64,000 nt of DNA from Methylobacterium sp. R2-1 (GCF_014191355.1 NZ_JACHWM010000015.1:1-64000); one strand, 5' to 3'. Numbered from the stretch's first letter, positions 13,548 through 23,186 are shown. The notes: generated by a model from the letters alone, not told the origin. Made by a program: numbers and translations.

Positions 13548-15074
13548 TCACGCGATGCGGCGGGAACGGTCCGCGGCGGCTTGCGGGGCCGGCGAGGGAC
13601 TGGCGGAGGTGTTGACGGGCGCGGGCGTCGACAGCGCCGACGGTGCACCAGCACCGGTCTGGAGGAAGCCGGGTGTCGCGGGGGCCGGGCTGCCGGTCGT
13701 GACCGGAGCCGGCGTGGGCACCGCCGGGATCTCGGTCGGCCCCACCGGCTCCGTCGGGGCCGGAGCGTCATCCTCGTCGGGACCGGCCAGGATCTCGGGC
13801 GGGGTCTTCCACACGAAGGCGTCGAGGCGGCCGCTGACCGGCGAGACCGGCGCCCAGCGCTCGGAGATGACACCGTCGGCGACCCAGGCCGCGTCACGCG
13901 GCGCGCGAGCGGCGCGGGCGAGCCACTCGCGGGAGCGCCCGCTCTCAGCCCCGTGCTCGGCGGCCTCGATCCGCGCCATCATCCGGCAGACGCGTGCGGT
14001 CGGCCGATCATCGGCCAGGGGTGCCAGCGCCTCGCGGGCGCGCACGAAATCCTTGGCCTCGGTTGCCGCTTGGGCGATCACGAGGCGCGATTCCGGATCC
14101 CAGGACGAAAGCTTGGCCAGGTTCTCGGCGCGGGCCAAACGGTCACGGGCGGAGTCACCGGGGCGCAGGTTGAGATAGACCTTCGCGAGTTCCGGATGCG
14201 GGGTCGCCTTCCAGGCCGCCTCGACGATCTTGGCGGCCTTGCGCAGGTCGTTGCGCCGGGCGAGCAACCGGCCGGCGATGACGGCCGCGGGCACGAGGTC
14301 CGGGGCGAGCTTGACCGCCTTGAGCGCCTGTTCGATTGCGGTGTCGGGCTCGCCGGCCTCGTGGCGCTGTGCCGCCGCCGTGAGCAGGACAGCCTGCTGA
14401 CGGCGGGCGGCATGCTTGTCCATAAGGCCGAGAGCAGCGCGGCGCTCTACGGTCTCGGTCGCGGCGGACCACTCGCCGTCGGCGCACTGCGCTTCCAGAA
14501 CCGCCTCGTTCGCCCAGGTGACGCTCGGCGCGAGCCGGGCAGCCTCGGCGGCGTAGGCGCGGGCGGCCCCTTCGTCCTCGCGGCGGCGGGCCTCCACGAA
14601 CAGGCCGCGCAGGCCCAGCACCCGGGTTTCCGGATCATCCGCCATGCGCTTGAACGCCTGTTCGGCCGCGTCCCGGTCGCCGGAGATTTGCGCCGCCTGT
14701 GCCTTGAGGAGGAGCGTAAGCGGCTGGCTGCCGAGCAGGCGCTCGGCGTCGCCCGCGTGGCGGCGCGCGGCGAGCGGATCACCGGAGCCGACGGCGATCA
14801 TGCCGCGCGACAGGGAGGCCAAGCCCTTGTTACGGCGGCGCTCGCGGGTCGAGCGGCTGATACTCGCGGGAAGGCCGATCACGCCGGTCACGATCGCCCA
14901 GATCAGACCGATGATGATCGCCGCCACCAGAACGCCGGTCAGCGCGATGGCGAGGCTCATGCCGATCTCGTAGCCGTTCCAGACGACGGTCACGGTGCCC
15001 GGATGGTCAGCGATCCACACCGCGCCGTAGGCGGCGACGGCCAGGAGGGCCAGGAAGACGAGGGCGCGCCACAT
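13548..15074 (-). CDS. hemY: HemY-type inner-membrane TPR protein
   Basis: A 508-residue protein with two membrane segments at the N-terminus (~3-22 and ~38-60), a conserved HemY N-terminal region, and TPR-like helical repeats through ~130-400 (for example AAEQAFKRMADDPETRVLGL). The C-terminal ~100 residues are Pro/Ala/Thr-rich and low complexity. It ends the hemD-mitofilin-hemY transcription unit typical of alphaproteobacteria. This HemY is not the oxygen-dependent protoporphyrinogen oxidase that bears the same name in Bacillus; it is thought to assist late heme or envelope functions. Confidence 0.85.
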   Translation of the reverse strand: MWRALVFLALLAVAAYGAVWIADHPGTVTVVWNGYEIGMSLAIALTGVLVAAIIIGLIWAIVTGVIGLPASISRSTRERRRNKGLASLSRGMIAVGSGDPLAARRHAGDAERLLGSQPLTLLLKAQAAQISGDRDAAEQAFKRMADDPETRVLGLRGLFVEARRREDEGAARAYAAEAARLAPSVTWANEAVLEAQCADGEWSAATETVERRAALGLMDKHAARRQQAVLLTAAAQRHEAGEPDTAIEQALKAVKLAPDLVPAAVIAGRLLARRNDLRKAAKIVEAAWKATPHPELAKVYLNLRPGDSARDRLARAENLAKLSSWDPESRLVIAQAATEAKDFVRAREALAPLADDRPTARVCRMMARIEAAEHGAESGRSREWLARAARAPRDAAWVADGVISERWAPVSPVSGRLDAFVWKTPPEILAGPDEDDAPAPTEPVGPTEIPAVPTPAPVTTGSPAPATPGFLQTGAGAPSALSTPAPVNTSASPSPAPQAAADRSRRIA

Positions 15075-15192
15075 GGGTCAGGGCCTCCTTGGGAGCACGG
15101 GGAGCGGGCGCACGCGGCCCGGGCAGAGTGGAAGGGTGGAACGCCGCGCGGGGCGCGGCTGGTTCATCGTCATCGGTTGAGGCTCCCGCCCG

Positions 15193-17493
15193 TCAGCGCG
15201 CGGGCGGCAGGCCGGTGAAGGCGTCGGCCAGCAGCGTTTGCGCCGCGCGGCCTGCCTCGGCTCGCGCCGAGAGCCGGTCGCCGAAATCGCCACCCTGCGC
15301 CCGCGCGTCCTCGGGCAAGGCAGCGTAGGCCTTGGCCGCCTCGGCGAGGTCGCCGCGGTCGAGGGCAGCCTGGACCTGCCCGGTGGAGGTCTCGCTGCCC
15401 GAAGCCGACGTCGCGCCGCCCGAGGTCGGCCCTTCGACCCGCTTCACCTGCACGAGGGAGCTCGCCATGCTCATCAGTCGGTCGCTGACGTTGCCGGTCT
15501 CGGCCGCCGCCTTCGCCTGGGCCGCGCGCTTGGCCTCGGCGATCCTCTCCGAGATCCGGCGGAACTCCGCCGCGAGGCTGGCCGCGGTCGGCGCGCCCTT
15601 GTCTGCGAAGGGGCCGAGTGCCTCGAGGCGCTTGGAATCCGCCGGTTCGAGGTTGCGCAGGCTGGCGAGCGCGTCCGGATATGGCTGTCCCGCCTCCAGT
15701 GCCGAGGCGATCCGGTCGGCCGCGACGATGCGCAGGGCCGACTGCACGGTAGTCTGCTTGGCGCTCTGGTCGACCGCTTTGTCGAGGCTAGCGATCCGGT
15801 CCGATTGCTCCTGGAGCTTGTCCTGCAGCTTGCGCTCCAGGCCCTGCACGGCCTCGTCGGCACGGGTCCGGGCGGCGTCGGCGGCCTGCTTGCCCGCCTG
15901 CGTCGCCTCCTGTGCGGCCTGGCTCGCCGCGGCGATCCGGCTCTCCAGCGCCTTCTGCACCTCGTCCACGCGCTTGCCGAGAGCGGCCTCGGCCGCCTCG
16001 TCGGCCTTGGTGCGGGACGCGACCTCGCCTTGCAACGCTGCGATCTTGTCGGCGAGATCGGACGACGCGGTCTTCGAGCCGTTCGCTTCGAGCGCCTTGA
16101 TCCGATCATCGAGGGCCGCAAGGGCCGCCGGATCGGCGGCCGGCGCGGTCTTCACCTCCGCGGTGCCGTCACGGCCGGGCTCCTCCTGCAGCGCCGAGAC
16201 GCGCTGGTCGAGAGCATCGAGACGGGCCGTTAGATCCGCGGGGACGGCCAGCGCCGGGGCCGAGCCGTCGGCGGCCGGAGCGGCACCCGCCTTCTGCAGC
16301 GCTTCGTTGGCGCGGTCCGTCGCGGCCTTCGCAGCCGCTTCCGCCCGGGCAATCGCGTCGGGCAAGGGCTTGAGCGCCTGCTCGTTGGCAGCGAGCCGCT
16401 TGTCGAGGCCGGCCACGGCATCCTTGGTGGCAAGGCCAGCGACCGACTTGTCGAGGGCGGCGAGGCGCGGATCGGCGCCCCTCTGGTAGGTGGTGACCCC
16501 GTAGAGCAGCCCGGCGCCGATGAGACCGCCGAGCAGACCAGAGGCAGCGACCGAACCGAAGCCCGGGCCGCTGCGGGCCGGCGCCGGCTGCGCGGTCGTC
16601 TTGGGCGCATCACCGGACGGGGCTTTGGGCGGGGCGGAGGCACCCGGTCCCTCCTTGCCGGAAGCAGGCTTAGCGCCCGGCTGGGCCGAGTCCGCCGGGT
16701 CGGAGAGGCGCTTGGCCTTCAGGTCGAGGATCGGACCGTCGGTCAGCGAGGCCGTCTCCGTTACCCGAGTGGCTCCCTGCGCCGTTCCGGGCTTCGCATC
16801 TGGCTTGATGTCTTGTGGCTTGGTGTCCTGGCTCGCATTCGGCTTGGCATTTCCGGAGGCCGGATTTTCCGGCTTTACCGCACTGCTGCCGGTGGCCCCG
16901 GCTTTGAAGGGTGCCTCCGGTTTCGCATCGGCGGGCTTGGTGCCGGCCGCGATCGGCGGCACGGCGCTGCTGCCGGTCGTGCCCGGCTTCAACGGCGCGC
17001 TGGGCCCCGTAGGACCGGAGTTCGCAGCGCCGGAGGCGGCGGGCGATGCGGACCCGGTGGACGGCTTTCCCGGCTCGGCGGGTTTGGCCGACATCGGCCC
17101 GGTGGCGGTGCCCGAACCGGAAGGAGGAACGGCGCTGCTGCCCGTCGCGCCCGGCTTGGCGGGCGCGTCCGTCTTCGCGTCCTGCGGACGGCCGGCGGAA
17201 CCGGTCGGGCCGCTGCCGGAGAGCACGCTGCTTCCGGTCGGTCCGGGCTTGGCCGGTTCGGACGCGGTCAGCCCCGCCTTGGTCGCGTCGGGCTTCACGG
17301 AGGAGGCGGTCGCGGACGGCTCGGCGGGCTTGCCCGTCACCTTGGGATCGACGGGCCGGGACAAAGCCTGATCCTTGATCGCGTCCTTGGCCGCTTCCGG
17401 AGACTTGGCCTGTTCGGAAGACTTGCCTTGCTCCGGAGACTTGGCGCCGTCCCTGGGGCCATCCTTGGGTGAAGTCACGGGCGTTCGCTCCAT
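15193..17493 (-). CDS. mitofilin-family (Mic60-like) inner-membrane protein
   Basis: A 766-residue protein in three parts. Residues 1-310 are disordered, rich in Pro, Ala, Gly, Lys and Thr, and hold four near-identical copies of K(P/A)G(P/A/T)TGSS(A)V. One membrane segment follows at ~314-334. Residues ~340-766 are a long coiled coil plus the conserved C-terminal mitofilin-like domain (ASALEAGQPYPDALASLRNL onward). The position between hemD and hemY matches other Rhizobiales. Alphaproteobacterial relatives shape inner-membrane folds. The long repetitive N-terminus is unusual even for this family. Confidence 0.82.
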   Translation of the reverse strand: MERTPVTSPKDGPRDGAKSPEQGKSSEQAKSPEAAKDAIKDQALSRPVDPKVTGKPAEPSATASSVKPDATKAGLTASEPAKPGPTGSSVLSGSGPTGSAGRPQDAKTDAPAKPGATGSSAVPPSGSGTATGPMSAKPAEPGKPSTGSASPAASGAANSGPTGPSAPLKPGTTGSSAVPPIAAGTKPADAKPEAPFKAGATGSSAVKPENPASGNAKPNASQDTKPQDIKPDAKPGTAQGATRVTETASLTDGPILDLKAKRLSDPADSAQPGAKPASGKEGPGASAPPKAPSGDAPKTTAQPAPARSGPGFGSVAASGLLGGLIGAGLLYGVTTYQRGADPRLAALDKSVAGLATKDAVAGLDKRLAANEQALKPLPDAIARAEAAAKAATDRANEALQKAGAAPAADGSAPALAVPADLTARLDALDQRVSALQEEPGRDGTAEVKTAPAADPAALAALDDRIKALEANGSKTASSDLADKIAALQGEVASRTKADEAAEAALGKRVDEVQKALESRIAAASQAAQEATQAGKQAADAARTRADEAVQGLERKLQDKLQEQSDRIASLDKAVDQSAKQTTVQSALRIVAADRIASALEAGQPYPDALASLRNLEPADSKRLEALGPFADKGAPTAASLAAEFRRISERIAEAKRAAQAKAAAETGNVSDRLMSMASSLVQVKRVEGPTSGGATSASGSETSTGQVQAALDRGDLAEAAKAYAALPEDARAQGGDFGDRLSARAEAGRAAQTLLADAFTGLPPAR

Positions 17494-17634
17494 TCAGCCG
17501 CCGCACCGGCGCAGTCTGCTCCCATAAAAGAGCGAAACCGCGCCGTCATCCATCGGAGCCGCTTCCGGGCCCCTTCTTCGACGCTCCGGTACACTCTAAC
17601 GTCCGCGTCGTCCCGCGGGGCGCGACGAGGGCGC

Positions 17635-18348
17635 TCAGTCCGAAGCCGCGAGACCGGCAAGGAGAGCCTCCTCGCTCGGGCGCGCCGCCACAAAATGGGC
17701 CGCAACGCCGAGCTCGACCAGCCCCGCGGCCACGTCCGGGGACAGGCAGTAATGCGCCAGCGCCCGAAACGCTCCGCTCAGACCCGCCTCGCGGCACAAT
17801 CGTTCGGCGGTTTCTGCGCTGCGCCGCGAGAAGTGCAGGGCGGACACAAGGGGAGGGGCGCCGTCCCGGCCCGCGAGCGCCCGCTGCGCCGGCTCGGGCA
17901 GCGCTGCCTCGGCCAGAGCCGCATAGGCGGTCCAGGTCGTGACGCGGTAGCCGTAGGCCGTGAGGCTCGCTCCGGGCTCGCCCTTGCGGTCTTCGCCCGC
18001 GGCGTGGAGGAGGGCACCGCCCGGCCTCACATGCGCCGTGACCAGTCGGGCCAGGACGGTGGCGTCCCCATCGGCGCAGAGAACGGGTTGCAGGCCCGCC
18101 CGCTCGGCCCGCTCGGCGGTGCGGCGGCCGACGGCGAAGACCGGCGCAGTGGGGAGGCCTGCCCAGGCGAGCGGCGCGGCGGCGTTGGCGCTCGTGAGGA
18201 TCAGGCCGTCGAACCGGCCGGAGGGCGGCGGTCCGTCGCCCGGCCCGATCCGCAGCACGGGTGCCACGAGCGGCATATGGCCGAGCTCGGCTAGCCGCCG
18301 CGCCGTGCGTCCCGCGCCCGGCTCGGGCCGCGACACCCAGATCCGCAT
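17635..18348 (-). CDS. hemD: uroporphyrinogen-III synthase
   Basis: A 237-residue protein matching HemD length and layout: two alternating alpha/beta domains, an N-terminal MRIWVSRPEPGAGRTA, LILTSANA in the middle and a helical end. It cyclises hydroxymethylbilane to uroporphyrinogen III in tetrapyrrole synthesis. The ATG at 18348 has GGAG upstream; a longer frame reaching 18633 is not supported because it would run into the tsaD gene. hemC, usually directly upstream in related genomes, is missing here, and tsaD starts 193 bases away on the other strand. Confidence 0.88.
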   Translation of the reverse strand: MRIWVSRPEPGAGRTARRLAELGHMPLVAPVLRIGPGDGPPPSGRFDGLILTSANAAAPLAWAGLPTAPVFAVGRRTAERAERAGLQPVLCADGDATVLARLVTAHVRPGGALLHAAGEDRKGEPGASLTAYGYRVTTWTAYAALAEAALPEPAQRALAGRDGAPPLVSALHFSRRSAETAERLCREAGLSGAFRALAHYCLSPDVAAGLVELGVAAHFVAARPSEEALLAGLAASD

Positions 18349-18541
18349 GCGCTCGTCTCCTCCTCTCGCCATCCACAGCGTCCGTCGGCCGCGAGCCTCA
18401 CCTGTATCCATCGACGGTTTCGTCGTAGACGTGTCTTCGTAGAAGCGTCTTCGCGAGCGGCCTGATCCCGCTTTCGCGAGACATGGAGTAGGCGGGCCGG
18501 CCCCCGGCGCGCAACGATGCGTGGACGTCAGTGTGACCCTC

Positions 18542-19585
18542 ATGAAGATCCTCGGCATCGAGACCACCTGCGACGAGACTGCCGCCGCCGTCGTCACTCT
18601 CGGTGAGGACGAGCGCGGACAGATCCTCGCCAACGAGGTGCTGAGCCAGATTGCCGAGCACGCGGCCTATGGCGGCGTCGTGCCCGAGATTGCCGCCCGC
18701 GCCCATGTCGAGGTGCTCGACCGGCTGATCGCCCGGGCGCTCCAGCGGGCGGGGACGACGCTGAAGGAGATCGACGGGATCGCGGTTGCCGCCGGGCCCG
18801 GCCTGATCGGTGGCGTGCTGATCGGCCTCGTCACGGCCAAGACCCTCGCCCTCGTGGCACGCAAGCCGCTTCTCGCGGTGAACCACTTGGAGGCGCATGC
18901 GCTGACGCCGCGGCTGACCGATGGGCTCGCCTTCCCCTATCTCCTGCTGCTCGCCTCCGGTGGGCACACGCAGCTCGTCGCGGTGAAGGGGGTGGGCGAT
19001 TATGTCCGGCTCGGTACCACCATCGACGACGCCATCGGCGAGGCTTTCGACAAGGTCGCCAAGCTCCTCGGGCTCGGTTATCCCGGCGGCCCCGAGGTGG
19101 AGCGGCAGGCGCAGAGCGGCAACCCGGAGCGGTTCGCACTGCCCCGGCCGATGATCGGGCGGCGGCAGGCGGATTTCTCGCTGTCGGGTCTCAAGACGGC
19201 TCTGCGCATCGAGGCCGAGCGGCTCGAACCGCTCGCCTCGCAGGACGTGGCGGATCTTTGCGCGAGCTTCCAGGCTGCGGTGGTGGACGTGGTGGTGGAC
19301 CGCGTGCGCGTGGCCCTGCGCGCCTTCGCGGGCGTCGCCGGGCACCCCACGGCTTTGGTCGCCGCGGGCGGCGTGGCGGCGAACGGAGCCATCCGCCGGG
19401 CTCTGGCCGCGCAGGCGGGGGAGGTGGGCCTGAGCTTCGTCGCACCGCCGCTGCCGCTGTGCGGCGACAACGGGGCGATGATCGCCTGGGCCGGGCTGGA
19501 GCGCCTGCGTCTCGGCCTCGTCGACGACCTGACTGTGCCGGCCCGCGCCCGATGGCCCTTCGCCGAGGCCGCACCGGCTGCCTGA
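18542..19585 (+). CDS. tsaD: tRNA N6-threonylcarbamoyladenosine synthase subunit TsaD
   Basis: A 347-residue protein with the Kae1/TsaD signatures: GIETTCDET at the N-terminus, the metal-binding HLEAH, LLASGGHTQL, and GDNGAMIAW near the end. It transfers the threonylcarbamoyl group to A37 of ANN-decoding tRNAs with TsaB and TsaE. It faces the hem operon, sharing the 193-base region between them. The ATG at 18542 begins the conserved MKILGIET start; an ATG seven codons upstream is less likely. Confidence 0.95.
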   Translation: MKILGIETTCDETAAAVVTLGEDERGQILANEVLSQIAEHAAYGGVVPEIAARAHVEVLDRLIARALQRAGTTLKEIDGIAVAAGPGLIGGVLIGLVTAKTLALVARKPLLAVNHLEAHALTPRLTDGLAFPYLLLLASGGHTQLVAVKGVGDYVRLGTTIDDAIGEAFDKVAKLLGLGYPGGPEVERQAQSGNPERFALPRPMIGRRQADFSLSGLKTALRIEAERLEPLASQDVADLCASFQAAVVDVVVDRVRVALRAFAGVAGHPTALVAAGGVAANGAIRRALAAQAGEVGLSFVAPPLPLCGDNGAMIAWAGLERLRLGLVDDLTVPARARWPFAEAAPAA

Positions 19586-19587
19586 AA

Positions 19588-21063
19588 TCAGGCCAACGCG
19601 CGGGCCGAGGCAGTCACCTTCTGCACGGAGAGATCGACCTCGTTCGCGGCATGGGCGATACCATCGGCATTGCGACGGACGGCATCCACGCTGCGGGCGG
19701 CCGTCTGCATGTTGGTCGCGATCTCCTGCGTGACGGCAGCCTGCTCGGTGACGGCGGAGGAGACGCTCATCGAGATCTCGCTGAGATCCGTAATGGTCGA
19801 GACGATGGCGCGGATCGCCTCGACCGCCCGCGCCGAGGAATCCTGCACAGCGGCGATCTGCTGGCCGATATCCTCGGTGGCGCGCGAGGATTGGCTCGCC
19901 AGCGCCTTGACCTCGGCGGCGACCACCGCGAAGCCGCGTCCGGCCGCACCGGCGCGGGCCGCCTCGATGGTCGCGTTGAGGGCGAGCAGGTTGGTCTGGT
20001 CAGCGATCGAGCGGATCACGGAGACCACCTCGCCGATGCGCTCGGCAGTGGCGGTCAGGCCGCTGACGATGCCGCCCGCCTCCTCGGCGCGGGTCACCGC
20101 CGCGTCGGCGGCGATCTTGGCCTGCGAGGCGTGGCGGCTCAGCTCCGAGATCGAGGCCGCAAATTCCTCGGCGCCCGCAGCGACAGACTGGACGTTGTTG
20201 GAGGTGACGGCCACCGCGGCCGCCGTCTCGTTGGCTTGACGGCTGACATTCGACATCGCGCCGGTGATGGAGCCGAGATCAACCTCAATGGCGCGCTGAC
20301 CGTTGGCGCGCCGAAGACGATCGGCCACGGCCTGGGTCACGTCGCTGGCGAACTTCACCACCGCGCAGGGGCGCCCCTCGCTGTCGAGGACCGGATTGTA
20401 GCTGCCGTAGATCCAGACGGTCCGTCCGCCCTTGGCGACCCGTTGAAACTCGCCGGCTTGATAGGTGCCGCTCGCGAGCGACTTCCAGAAGTCGGCATAG
20501 GCGGTGCTCTTCGCCTCTTCGGGATCGACGAACAGGCTATGATGCCGCCCGCGAATCTCGTCGAGCCGGTAACCCATCGTGTTGAGGAAGTTCTCGTTGG
20601 CATCCGTGATCGTGCCGTCGAGGCCGAAATGGATCACTGCCTGGGAACGGTTGATCGCCGCGATCTGCCCCTCGTAGCCCGTGTTGCGCTCGGTCTGGGC
20701 CGTGACGTCGCTGGCGAACTTCACCACCTTGAAAGGCTGCCCGCGTCGGTCGAGGATCGGGTTGTAGGAGCCCTGGATCCAGATCGACCGGCCATCCTTG
20801 CCGATGCGGCGAAACTCGCGGACTTGAAATTCGCCGCGGCGCAGCGAGTCCCAGAATGCCTTGTATTCAGGGGTCTCGCGCTGTTCCGGCGGCATGAACA
20901 TCGCGTGCCTGCGACCGCGCACCTCGTCGAGGGTGTAGCCGACCAGTTTGAGGAAGTTGGCGTTCGCGTCCGTAATCGTGCCATCCATCGTAAACTCGAT
21001 GCGTCCTTGAGCACGGTCGACGGCAGCAAGGATGAAATCTTGCTCGGAATGGAAAATCGCCAC
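19588..21063 (-). CDS. soluble methyl-accepting chemotaxis protein with two PAS domains
   Basis: A 491-residue protein without membrane segments. Residues ~5-125 and ~128-250 are two PAS domains that repeat each other closely (DGTITDANANFLKLVGY and DGTITDANENFLNTMGY), each ending in a PAC motif. Residues ~280-490 are the MCP signalling domain with the hairpin tip IADQTNLLALNATIEAARAG. The domain pair resembles Aer-like energy or redox sensors, but no flavin or heme ligand can be assigned. It lies between tsaD and gpsA, which are neighbours in related genomes, so it looks inserted. Confidence 0.92.
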   Translation of the reverse strand: MAIFHSEQDFILAAVDRAQGRIEFTMDGTITDANANFLKLVGYTLDEVRGRRHAMFMPPEQRETPEYKAFWDSLRRGEFQVREFRRIGKDGRSIWIQGSYNPILDRRGQPFKVVKFASDVTAQTERNTGYEGQIAAINRSQAVIHFGLDGTITDANENFLNTMGYRLDEIRGRHHSLFVDPEEAKSTAYADFWKSLASGTYQAGEFQRVAKGGRTVWIYGSYNPVLDSEGRPCAVVKFASDVTQAVADRLRRANGQRAIEVDLGSITGAMSNVSRQANETAAAVAVTSNNVQSVAAGAEEFAASISELSRHASQAKIAADAAVTRAEEAGGIVSGLTATAERIGEVVSVIRSIADQTNLLALNATIEAARAGAAGRGFAVVAAEVKALASQSSRATEDIGQQIAAVQDSSARAVEAIRAIVSTITDLSEISMSVSSAVTEQAAVTQEIATNMQTAARSVDAVRRNADGIAHAANEVDLSVQKVTASARALA

Positions 21064-21618
21064 GGCTGAAGGCTCCAGGCATTACGTCGTCGGGCAAGGA
21101 TTTTTACATATGTGATCCCTAATCTGCCGTTAATTTTGTACCATTTGATCAGTATGCAACGTATTAATTTTCGCCGACGAGTGACAATCCGGCCGTATTA
21201 AAAGGTCGGTTCGTCTCCAGCATTTAATTCAAAGAATATAAGCGGCGCGGAAATTATCGAAAATGCAGAACAGACCATGGACTGTATGAATCTTACCCAC
21301 GAAAGTTGTATTCACGCGGAAAGTGCGAGAAAATTCCCTCTTTAGTCCGAGGTTGTACCCAGAAGACTTTTGCGCCTTGGTCCGTATCAACACAAGCCGT
21401 GGCAAGTCGATGCTGTCTCCACCCCGGTCCGCAGAACATCGCTCCAAGGCCGCCGATCGAGCGCGGTGCGCCGGGTGCGAGCGTCCATTTTCGGATGATT
21501 GCAGATCGGCGCTCGCTCTTCCGCCGACAGGTCGTTATCGCGAGCCCGACGATCCGGCACCGGGTCGGCACCGTGGCTGTAACCGGGCGGGAGCCGTAAG
21601 ATCCTGATGGAGGCGGAC
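21064..21618. other. AT-rich intergenic region between the chemoreceptor and gpsA
   Basis: About 550 bases without a gene I can support. The part next to the chemoreceptor (21100-21400) is distinctly AT-rich for this genome, with long A/T runs, and likely holds the chemoreceptor promoter. The right end carries the gpsA leader and ribosome site. Short open frames on both strands lack ribosome sites and look random. Confidence 0.4.
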
Positions 21619-22632
21619 ATGAAGTCAGGCACGCAGCAGCGGGACGACGTCGTCGCCGTGGTCGGAGGCGGATCCTGGGGCACGGCTTTGGCCAACGCCG
21701 CCGCCGCGGCGGGTCGCCCGGTCACGCTTTGGATGCGCAATCCCGAGGCCGCCGCGCGGATGGAGCGGGCCCGCGCCAACGAGCGCTATCTGCCCGGTGT
21801 CGCCCTGCATCCGGGCGTGCGGCCCACCGCCGAGGCCGCCGCGCTGGCGCAGGCCGGCACGGTGCTGCTCGTCGTGCCGGCTCAGACCCTGCGCGGCGTG
21901 CTCGCGGCGCTTGCGCCCTCGCTGGCGCCCGGCGCCGCTTTGGTACTCTGCGCCAAGGGGATCGAGCGGGGCAGCGACGCCTTCATGAGCGCGGTGGCGG
22001 CGGAGGTTTTGCCGGATGCTGCGCCGGTCGCGGTGCTGTCGGGTCCGAGTTTCGCCTCGGACGTCGCCCGTGGCCTGCCCACGGCCGTGACGCTCGCCGC
22101 GGCGGACGGGGCGATGGCGGCGCGACTCGCCGGCCTCCTCTCGGGACCGGCCTTCCGGCTCTACCATACCGACGACGTGCGCGGCGTCGAGGTGGGGGGA
22201 GCGGGCAAGAACGTGCTTGCGATCGCCGCCGGCATCGTCGCCGGGCGTGGTCTCGGTGAGAGCGCCCGCGCCGCGCTGATCGCCCGTGCCTTTGCCGAAT
22301 TGATGCGCTTCGCCCGCGCCTATGGCGGTCGGGCGGAGACGTTGATGGGGCTGTCGGGCCTGGGCGATCTCGTGCTCACGGCCTCCTCGCCGCAATCGCG
22401 CAACTTCGCCTTCGGCGAGCGCCTGGGGAAAGGTACTTCGCCTGAGGAGGCTGCGGGCGGCAAGCTCGTGGAAGGTGCCTTCACCGCGCAGGCGCTGGTC
22501 GACCTCGCCCGGTTGCGGGAGGTCGAGATGCCCGTGGCCGAGGCCGTCGCCGCAGTGGTGGCCGGAGCGCTGACGGTCGATGCGGCGATGACCCGCCTCC
22601 TGTCGCGGCCGCTCAAGGCGGAGACGGCGTGA
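21619..22632 (+). CDS. gpsA: NAD(P)-dependent glycerol-3-phosphate dehydrogenase
   Basis: A 337-residue GpsA. The Rossmann motif GGGSWGTAL is near the N-terminus, the catalytic lysine motif GAGKNVLAIAAG in the middle and the GLSGLGDLVLTA segment after it. It reduces dihydroxyacetone phosphate to sn-glycerol-3-phosphate for phospholipid synthesis. GGAGG lies nine bases before the ATG at 21619, preferred over the ATG at 21607. Confidence 0.93.
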   Translation: MKSGTQQRDDVVAVVGGGSWGTALANAAAAAGRPVTLWMRNPEAAARMERARANERYLPGVALHPGVRPTAEAAALAQAGTVLLVVPAQTLRGVLAALAPSLAPGAALVLCAKGIERGSDAFMSAVAAEVLPDAAPVAVLSGPSFASDVARGLPTAVTLAAADGAMAARLAGLLSGPAFRLYHTDDVRGVEVGGAGKNVLAIAAGIVAGRGLGESARAALIARAFAELMRFARAYGGRAETLMGLSGLGDLVLTASSPQSRNFAFGERLGKGTSPEEAAGGKLVEGAFTAQALVDLARLREVEMPVAEAVAAVVAGALTVDAAMTRLLSRPLKAETA

Positions 22633-22661
22633 GCGACCCGCCGACGGGCTGAAAGCGAAGC

Positions 22662-22690
22662 GCCGCGCCCTTCAAGCGCGGCCAGATTTT
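22662..22690 (+). terminator. intrinsic terminator after gpsA
   Basis: A 7-bp GC stem (GCCGCGC/GCGCGGC) with a 7-base loop, followed within five bases by TTTT, 30 bases past the gpsA stop. Confidence 0.55.
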
Positions 22691-22732
22691 CGATAAGCGA
22701 GGGCGCCTTTCCCGACGGAGCTGTCCCGCGCC

Positions 22733-23155
22733 ATGGCCTACTGGCTGTTCAAGTCCGAACCCTCGACCTGGTCATGGGACCAGCAGGTCGAGGCGGGGGA
22801 GGGCGGCACCTTCTGGAATGGGGTGCGCAACCATCTTGCCAAGAAGCAGATGCAGGCGATGCAAGTCGGCGAGCGCGGCTTGTTCTACCATTCCAACGAG
22901 GGCAAGGCCGTCGTCGGCATCGTCGAGGTCATCAAGCCCTATTATCCCGACCATACCGATGAGAGCGGACGCTTCGGCATGGTCGATGTGAGGGCGGTGG
23001 CGCCGATGCCGCGCCCGGTGACCCTCGACGCGATCAAGGCGGAGGCTGCGCTCAAGGATATGGCCCTCGTCACCAACTCGCGGCTCTCGGTCCAGCCGGT
23101 GACGGAGGTGGAATGGGCCAAGGTCTGCGCCATGGGGGGCTACGTCGAGCGCTGA
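22733..23155 (+). CDS. EVE-domain protein
   Basis: A 140-residue single-domain protein starting MAYWLFKSEPSTWSWDQQ and including WNGVRNHLAKKQM and GIVEVIKPYYPD, diagnostic of the EVE (PUA-like) family. EVE proteins bind modified bases in DNA or RNA. The gene follows gpsA, as in other Rhizobiales, where the pair is part of the tsaD-gpsA neighbourhood. The start is fixed by the conserved N-terminus. Biological role not established. Confidence 0.9.
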   Translation: MAYWLFKSEPSTWSWDQQVEAGEGGTFWNGVRNHLAKKQMQAMQVGERGLFYHSNEGKAVVGIVEVIKPYYPDHTDESGRFGMVDVRAVAPMPRPVTLDAIKAEAALKDMALVTNSRLSVQPVTEVEWAKVCAMGGYVER

Positions 23156-23186
23156 GCGACGGAGGGTCGGCCGTTCCGGCCGCGTC

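Noticed and set aside
19258..21069. A 603-codon plus-strand frame opposite the chemoreceptor
   Set aside because: It is antisense to a gene with clear PAS and MCP motifs and translates to Gly/Arg/Leu-rich low-complexity sequence.
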